Of a stretch of DNA of 18,777 nucleotides, positions 15,351 through 18,777 are shown piece by piece (within the stretch, counting starts at the first letter, position 1; every line of letters starts with the position of its first letter). The notes beneath the pieces are model-generated. The model had not been told where the DNA came from. It saw nothing but the letters and a program-made list of their open reading frames with translations, and ran no database searches. Origin of the DNA: Tannerella sp. oral taxon 808 (GTDB lineage Bacteria; Bacteroidota; Bacteroidia; Bacteroidales; Tannerellaceae); the NCBI GenBank assembly GCA_002890585.1, contig MIQB01000038.1, forward strand, positions 1-18,777. Reading direction: 5' to 3'. The position numbers and the translations under genes are program-made.

Positions 15351-16010
15351 ATGACAACCATTCATTCCATCATTTTCGATCTGGACGGGACGCTCCTTAA
15401 CACCATCGCCGACCTGGCCCACAGCACCAATTACGCCCTCACTGAGGCTGGTTTCCCGACGCACCCCGTGGAGGCTTACAAGTATTTCGTCGGCAACGGC
15501 ATCAACAAGCTCTTCGAGCGCGCGCTGCCCGAGGGCGAGCGATCGCAGGAGAACATCGGGCGCATCCGCAGCGCCTTCCTGACGTATTACGACGCCCACA
15601 ACGCCGACTACACGCGGCCTTACCCGGGCATCCCGGAGCTACTCAGCCGCTTGCAAGCCGCGGGCATCGCGCCGGCTGTGGCCTCGAACAAGTATCAGCG
15701 CGCCACGGAGAAGCTGATCCGCGCCTACTTCCCCGACATCCGTTTTGCGGCCGTCTTTGGGCAACGTGAGGGGGTGCCCACGAAACCCGACCCGACAGTG
15801 GTGCGCGACATCCTGCGGATCACTGGGCTGCCGGCCGCTGAGACGCTCTACGCGGGCGATTCGGGTGTAGATATGCAGACGGCTGCCAACGCCGGACTCG
15901 TCTCCATCGGCGTCACGTGGGGCTTCCGCCCGCGCACGGAGCTTGTGGAGAACGGCGCTCACCACCTCGTCGACACGCCGGAGGAGATCCTGCGCCTTGT
16001 CTGCGGGTGA
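15351..16010 (+). CDS. gph: HAD-superfamily phosphatase, phosphoglycolate phosphatase-like
   Basis: This 219-residue cytoplasmic enzyme has every HAD motif: FDLDGTLLNT with nucleophile D10 and acid D12, motif II ASNK (S112), motif III lysine K145 in KPDP, and motif IV GDSGVDM (D170, D174). An alpha-helical C1 cap lies between motifs I and II, as in Gph, PGMB and MupP relatives. The usual label is phosphoglycolate phosphatase, a salvage enzyme for DNA-repair products. The divergent neighbour namZ raises another possibility: MupP, the MurNAc-6-phosphate phosphatase of Pseudomonas, belongs to the same superfamily and is often mislabelled Gph. Sequence alone does not decide the substrate. Confidence 0.88.
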   Translation: MTTIHSIIFDLDGTLLNTIADLAHSTNYALTEAGFPTHPVEAYKYFVGNGINKLFERALPEGERSQENIGRIRSAFLTYYDAHNADYTRPYPGIPELLSRLQAAGIAPAVASNKYQRATEKLIRAYFPDIRFAAVFGQREGVPTKPDPTVVRDILRITGLPAAETLYAGDSGVDMQTAANAGLVSIGVTWGFRPRTELVENGAHHLVDTPEEILRLVCG

Positions 16011-16125
16011 GAAGTGAAAAGCGACCCGAGACGCACAGACACGGGTTGCCTATCGGCCGCCACGGAAAAAAGGAACCAATAGTCTCAGACAATCGGCCGC
16101 TCCGCAGCTCCTTTACCCAAATGGC

Positions 16126-16159
16126 TTTGAAACCACGCATGCCCATTTTTTTACATTTG
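16126..16159 (+). promoter_or_regulatory. Promoter of the cobalamin riboswitch transcript
   Basis: TTTG (16126-16129) and TACATTTG (16152-16159) match both Bacteroidetes promoter elements, with a 22-base spacer. The predicted start of transcription falls at about the first bases of riboswitch helix P1 at 16163. This is the most complete promoter in the window. The 16011-16125 stretch before it shows no gene. Confidence 0.7.
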
Positions 16160-16162
16160 CCC

Positions 16163-16358
16163 CCGAGTTGGTGATTCGACACTCAACAGTCTGGATTGTC
16201 GGATTGAAAAGGGAACCCGGTGAGAATCCGGGGCTGCGTCCTCAGCTGTAAGTTCTTTAGAAATGCGATTCCGCTCTGCATGCGTCACTTTTTCGCACGA
16301 CGGTGAAAAGGGAAGGCCCCGCGGAATCGGGAACAAGTCAGAAGACCTGCCGACTCGG
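16163..16358 (+). promoter_or_regulatory. Cobalamin (B12) riboswitch
   Basis: All main parts of a cobalamin riboswitch are visible. Helix P1 is CCGAGTTGG (16163-16171) pairing with CCGACTCGG (16350-16358), 9 bp with one G-T pair. GAAAAGGGAA leads into the hairpin CCCGG-TGAGAAT-CCGGG (16216-16232) and GCTG. The B12 box AGTCAGAAGACCTGCC is at 16336-16351. Five T follow P1, then a small hairpin TTCCT/AGGAA. Such switches repress B12 transport or synthesis genes, or genes for B12-independent alternatives, when cobalamin is plentiful. The expected btuB or cob gene is missing: the next convincing gene starts about 800 bases later on the same strand. Confidence 0.93.
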
Positions 16359-17168
16359 TTTTTGATTTCCTGTTTTGAGGAATAGCGAGCAGGGAGTTTT
16401 GACATATAAATCAGCACAAGATGAGCCGGCGGGTAATGCCGCCGGGACACAGAGAGACGGACGGAGAGGGCGAGAGAGAGAGAGACGCCTTCCGCCTACC
16501 TGCTTCAATCCCCCCCCTCCCCCTTAGCCAAGAGGGAGAGAAATCAGGCAGAGTAGAACACAGCACGCCCCCTTCTCCCCCCCCTCTGTGAGAAGAAAAA
16601 GTCGAGAGAACGGGAAGAGATCGGGCCGCGTGCCCACCCCGTGTCGCCGCCTGGGCGCCCACTCCTCTTTTTTACGCGCAGCCTCCCCCCGTGCAGCATG
16701 CGGCGGGAATGCCTATCGCGGTAGGAAAGAAGATGGGGGAGCATCTACACAGGGGCGACCGAGATCGGCCGGGAGGTCGAGTGGAGCGCGTGCAGCCTGT
16801 CAGTGTACCGGGTGCTTGCTGTTTCTGCCCTTTTCTGCACGACCTGCGACGATTGAGGATCATATTCGCCAACTCGCTTCGAGACGAACCGAGCAGCGAA
16901 AGCGGCCGTGGAATTACTTTAGATATAAAGGGTGCGGACGCCGACGGGTAGCTCGATCTCTCCCCCTCTCCTTGACTTTTTGACATAAACAATAGATCAT
17001 GATTTTGAGGAAGCCGCAATCCAAAAGCTCCTTGATGTGGACCTTTGGAACGGCATCGGGCGGCTTGTAGCCTTGCCCCCCCCTTCATCAGCCCAACCAA
17101 AGAGAGAGGCATTGCCCCCGCCCCCGAAATCTTCTTTTACCACGCGCACAAACCACTGAAAAATACAT
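16359..17168 (+). other. Gene-poor 810-base stretch after the riboswitch
   Basis: No convincing gene is seen. The first ATG after the switch (16421) opens a 56-codon frame to 16591 of low-complexity, Glu/Arg-rich then Pro-rich sequence, and its first codons lie in a GC-rich hairpin CCGGCGG/CCGCCGG (16426-16445). A second short frame (16999-17070, 23 codons, MILRKPQSKS start) is equally weak. The region has a GA-repeat (about 16461-16484), C8 tracts at 16510-16517, 16577-16584 and 17076-17083, and a 10-base direct repeat TTTTGACATA at 16397-16406 and 16978-16987. It may be a long untranslated leader of the CoA-transferase, or the scar of a lost B12-regulated gene. Confidence 0.5.
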
Positions 17169-18470
17169 ATGAATAGAAACGAATTACTCTCCAAACGGAC
17201 GGTGAAAGCCGAGGAAGCCGTGCGGGCCATACGAGGTGGCGATAGGCTCGTCTTCTCGCAAGGCGCTGGGATACCGCAAGTCATTCCCGAGGCACTCATG
17301 AAGCACCGTGAAGCCTATGCCGACATTGAAATCTTCCACATGCTGCGCCCCGGCGTAATCGACTACGTAGCCCCGGAAGCCTCGCCCCACTTCAGGCATT
17401 GCGCCGCCTTCGTCAGCGCCGGTGCACGCGAGGCTTTAGCCGCCCATCGCGCCGACTATCTGCCATGCTTCTTCTTCGAGGTGCCCCACTTCTTCCGCAG
17501 CGGACTCCTGCCCGTCGACGTGGCCGTGATCCAAGTCTCCCCACCTGACGACGAGGGCTATTGCAGCTTCGGCCCAGCGTGCGACTACGTGCGTGCGGCC
17601 TGCGAGGCAGCGCGCGTCGTCATCGCTGAGGTGAACGACTGCATGCCGCGCATTGGTGGCGACAACACCATCCACATCTCCGAGCTCGACTACCTCGTGC
17701 CCTGCTCGCGGCCACTACCCGAGGCGCCACCCGCCGCTGCTGGCGAGGTGGAGGCAGCCATCGGCCGGCTCTGCGCGCAGCTGATCGACGATGGGTCTAC
17801 ACTGCAACTCGGCATCGGTGCCATCCCCGACGCCGTGCTCCACTGCCTCACCGAGAAAAACGATTTAGGATTACACACGGAGATGTTTGCTGACGGTGTG
17901 ATCGACCTCATCGAGCGCGGCGTGATCAACGGCCATCGCAAGACGCTCCACCCTAACCAACACGTGGCCACCTTCCTTCTCGGCAGCCAGCGGCTCTACG
18001 AGTTCGCCGCCGCGTGCCCCGAGGTGGCGCTCTACCCCGTCGATTACGTGAACAACCCCTGCGTAATCATGAAAAACGAGCGCATGGTGAGCCTCAACTC
18101 ATGCATTGAGATAGATCTACAGGGGCAAGTCAACTCGGAGACGATCGGGCTACGGCAATTCAGCGGCACCGGCGGGCAAGTCGACTTTGTGCGTGGTGCG
18201 GCGATGTCGCCCGGGGGCAAGTCGATCATGGCCATGCCCTCCACGGCGGTTCACGGGACAGTCTCGCGCATCGTCCCCTTCCTCGCACACGGCGCAGCCG
18301 TAACCACCTCGCGCAACGATGTAGATTACGTCGTCACCGAATACGGCATTGCCCACCTCAAGGCCAAGACCCTACGCGAACGTGCCCTGAGCCTCATCGC
18401 CATCGCCCACCCCTCCTTCCGCGATTCGCTGATGGAGGAATACGAGCGGCGCTTCCATTCGCGAGGGTAG
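17169..18470 (+). CDS. 4-hydroxybutyrate CoA-transferase-type (acetyl-CoA hydrolase/transferase family) enzyme
   Basis: This 433-residue enzyme belongs to the class I CoA-transferases that swap CoA between acetyl-CoA and a carboxylic acid through a glutamyl-CoA intermediate. The length and blocks fit the 4-hydroxybutyrate CoA-transferase (AbfT/Cat2) branch. GIGAIPDAVL begins at 215. The catalytic glutamate in HTEMFADG is E238, the same number as the known active-site glutamate of Clostridium aminobutyricum AbfT. CoA-binding SGTGGQVDFVRGA is at 332-344, and EYGIAHLKAKTLRERA is near the end. In oral Bacteroidales such enzymes serve butyrate formation from succinate or 4-hydroxybutyrate; related succinyl/propionyl-CoA transferases cannot be excluded. 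It is the first convincing gene after the B12 riboswitch and is followed by a terminator. Confidence 0.9.
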   Translation: MNRNELLSKRTVKAEEAVRAIRGGDRLVFSQGAGIPQVIPEALMKHREAYADIEIFHMLRPGVIDYVAPEASPHFRHCAAFVSAGAREALAAHRADYLPCFFFEVPHFFRSGLLPVDVAVIQVSPPDDEGYCSFGPACDYVRAACEAARVVIAEVNDCMPRIGGDNTIHISELDYLVPCSRPLPEAPPAAAGEVEAAIGRLCAQLIDDGSTLQLGIGAIPDAVLHCLTEKNDLGLHTEMFADGVIDLIERGVINGHRKTLHPNQHVATFLLGSQRLYEFAAACPEVALYPVDYVNNPCVIMKNERMVSLNSCIEIDLQGQVNSETIGLRQFSGTGGQVDFVRGAAMSPGGKSIMAMPSTAVHGTVSRIVPFLAHGAAVTTSRNDVDYVVTEYGIAHLKAKTLRERALSLIAIAHPSFRDSLMEEYERRFHSRG

Positions 18471-18503
18471 GTGCACGCGCGCCGGCTTCTCCTTATCTAT
18501 ATG

Positions 18504-18550
18504 AATCAGCCCCCGTTCAGCACATGTACATGCTGGGCGGGGGTTGATTT
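18504..18550 (+). terminator. Terminator hairpin after the CoA-transferase gene
   Basis: AATCA-G-CCCCCG (18504-18515) pairs with CGGGGG-T-TGATT (18538-18549), and CAGCA pairs with TGCTG inside, giving a long GC-rich stem 34 bases after the stop codon. The T-run after it is short (ATTTAT), so efficiency is uncertain. Confidence 0.65.
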
Positions 18551-18557
18551 ATGTAGT

Positions 18558-18663
18558 TAACGTGAGTTCGATGTGGGGCAATGCATTTATATAGGGATGG
18601 GACTCCCTTGCAGTGGGGTGCAAGCCATTGGGGAAGTGGATTTCTTACATCAAACTCACGTTA
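18558..18663. repeat. MITE-like inverted repeat, 17-bp arms
   Basis: TAACGTGAGTTCGATGT (18558-18574) and ACATCAAACTCACGTTA (18647-18663) are reverse complements with one mismatch, enclosing 72 bases with no gene. A related single motif, AACGTAAGTTCGACG, is at 15268-15282 upstream of the HAD gene, so the arm sequence recurs in this genome. Confidence 0.75.
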
Positions 18664-18667
18664 CTTA

Positions 18668-18777
18668 CGATCCAGCAGCCCCGTCATGCGACATGCCAGC
18701 AACACTCTCGACCCAGCGGCCTCGTCATGCGACATGCCAGCGATACTTTCGATCCAGCGGCCCCGTCATGCGACATG
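18668..18777. repeat. 41-bp tandem repeat array, 2.7 copies, cut by window end
   Basis: Units starting CGAYCCAGC lie at 18668, 18709 and 18750, exactly 41 bp apart. Each contains GTCATGCGACATG, in which GTC/GAC and CATG/CATG arms make a short near-palindromic core. The array runs off the right edge of the window. No coding capacity is evident. Confidence 0.9.

Noticed and set aside
16023..16053. Hairpin GCGACCCG/CGGGTTGC after the HAD gene as a terminator
   Set aside because: The 8-bp stem has a wobble pair and a long loop and is not followed by a T-run on the plus strand, so it is too weak to call.
16588..16983. 131-residue plus-strand ORF after the riboswitch, and 146-residue minus-strand ORF at 16672-17112
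   Set aside because: Both are Arg/Ser/Pro/Gly-rich low-complexity translations with no motif or plausible start context, and they overlap each other; neither looks like the missing riboswitch target.

Overview
The window comes from a high-GC member of the Bacteroidales, most likely a Tannerella-like or Porphyromonas-like oral/gut anaerobe. The evidence is a SusC/SusD pair, several Bacteroidetes-type -7 elements (TAnnTTTG) upstream of genes, an absence of strong Shine-Dalgarno sites, and a NamZ-type exo-muramidase (a family characterised in Tannerella forsythia). The genus assignment is inference; no rRNA or other marker gene is present.

Layout. 1-227: AT-rich DNA with a 41-bp tandem repeat, then a weak promoter. 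228-2845: recG (replication fork helicase) and a YbaK-type tRNA deacylase. 2846-3209: intergenic region with six exact-period 41-bp repeats, a C10 tract and the grpE promoter. 3210-5863: grpE, dnaJ and prmA (chaperone cofactors plus ribosomal protein L11 methyltransferase), tightly packed. 5957-8221: a YtxH-like protein, a holin-III-like membrane protein, an overlapping small basic protein, a 33-residue lipopeptide, and gapA, ending in a strong terminator. 8322-8688: a 23-bp palindromic tandem repeat and a bidirectional terminator between convergent gapA and susD. 8689-15195, all on the minus strand: namZ, then a 718-bp repeat-rich gap, then susC and susD. 15351-16010, divergent from namZ: a HAD phosphatase. 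16126-16358: a promoter and a cobalamin riboswitch, followed by about 800 bases with no convincing gene. 17169-18470: a 4-hydroxybutyrate-type CoA-transferase, then a terminator. 18558-18777: an inverted-repeat hairpin element and the start of another 41-bp tandem array.

How the parts relate. The first half is housekeeping: DNA repair, translation quality control, protein folding and glycolysis. The minus-strand set (namZ, susC, susD) with the divergent HAD phosphatase could be a small glycan-acquisition locus, possibly for peptidoglycan-derived MurNAc, but the substrate is inference. The CoA-transferase points to amino-acid/succinate fermentation to short-chain acids.

The most unusual content is intergenic. 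Four separate arrays in 18.8 kb have periods of 41, 41, 42 and 41 bp. Their unit sequences differ, but each unit carries a palindromic or near-palindromic core. Two of the arrays clearly belong to one composite element type, placed in opposite orientations upstream of grpE and susC and ending in poly-G/C tracts. The second notable item is a well-formed B12 riboswitch with its own promoter and no recognisable gene directly behind it.
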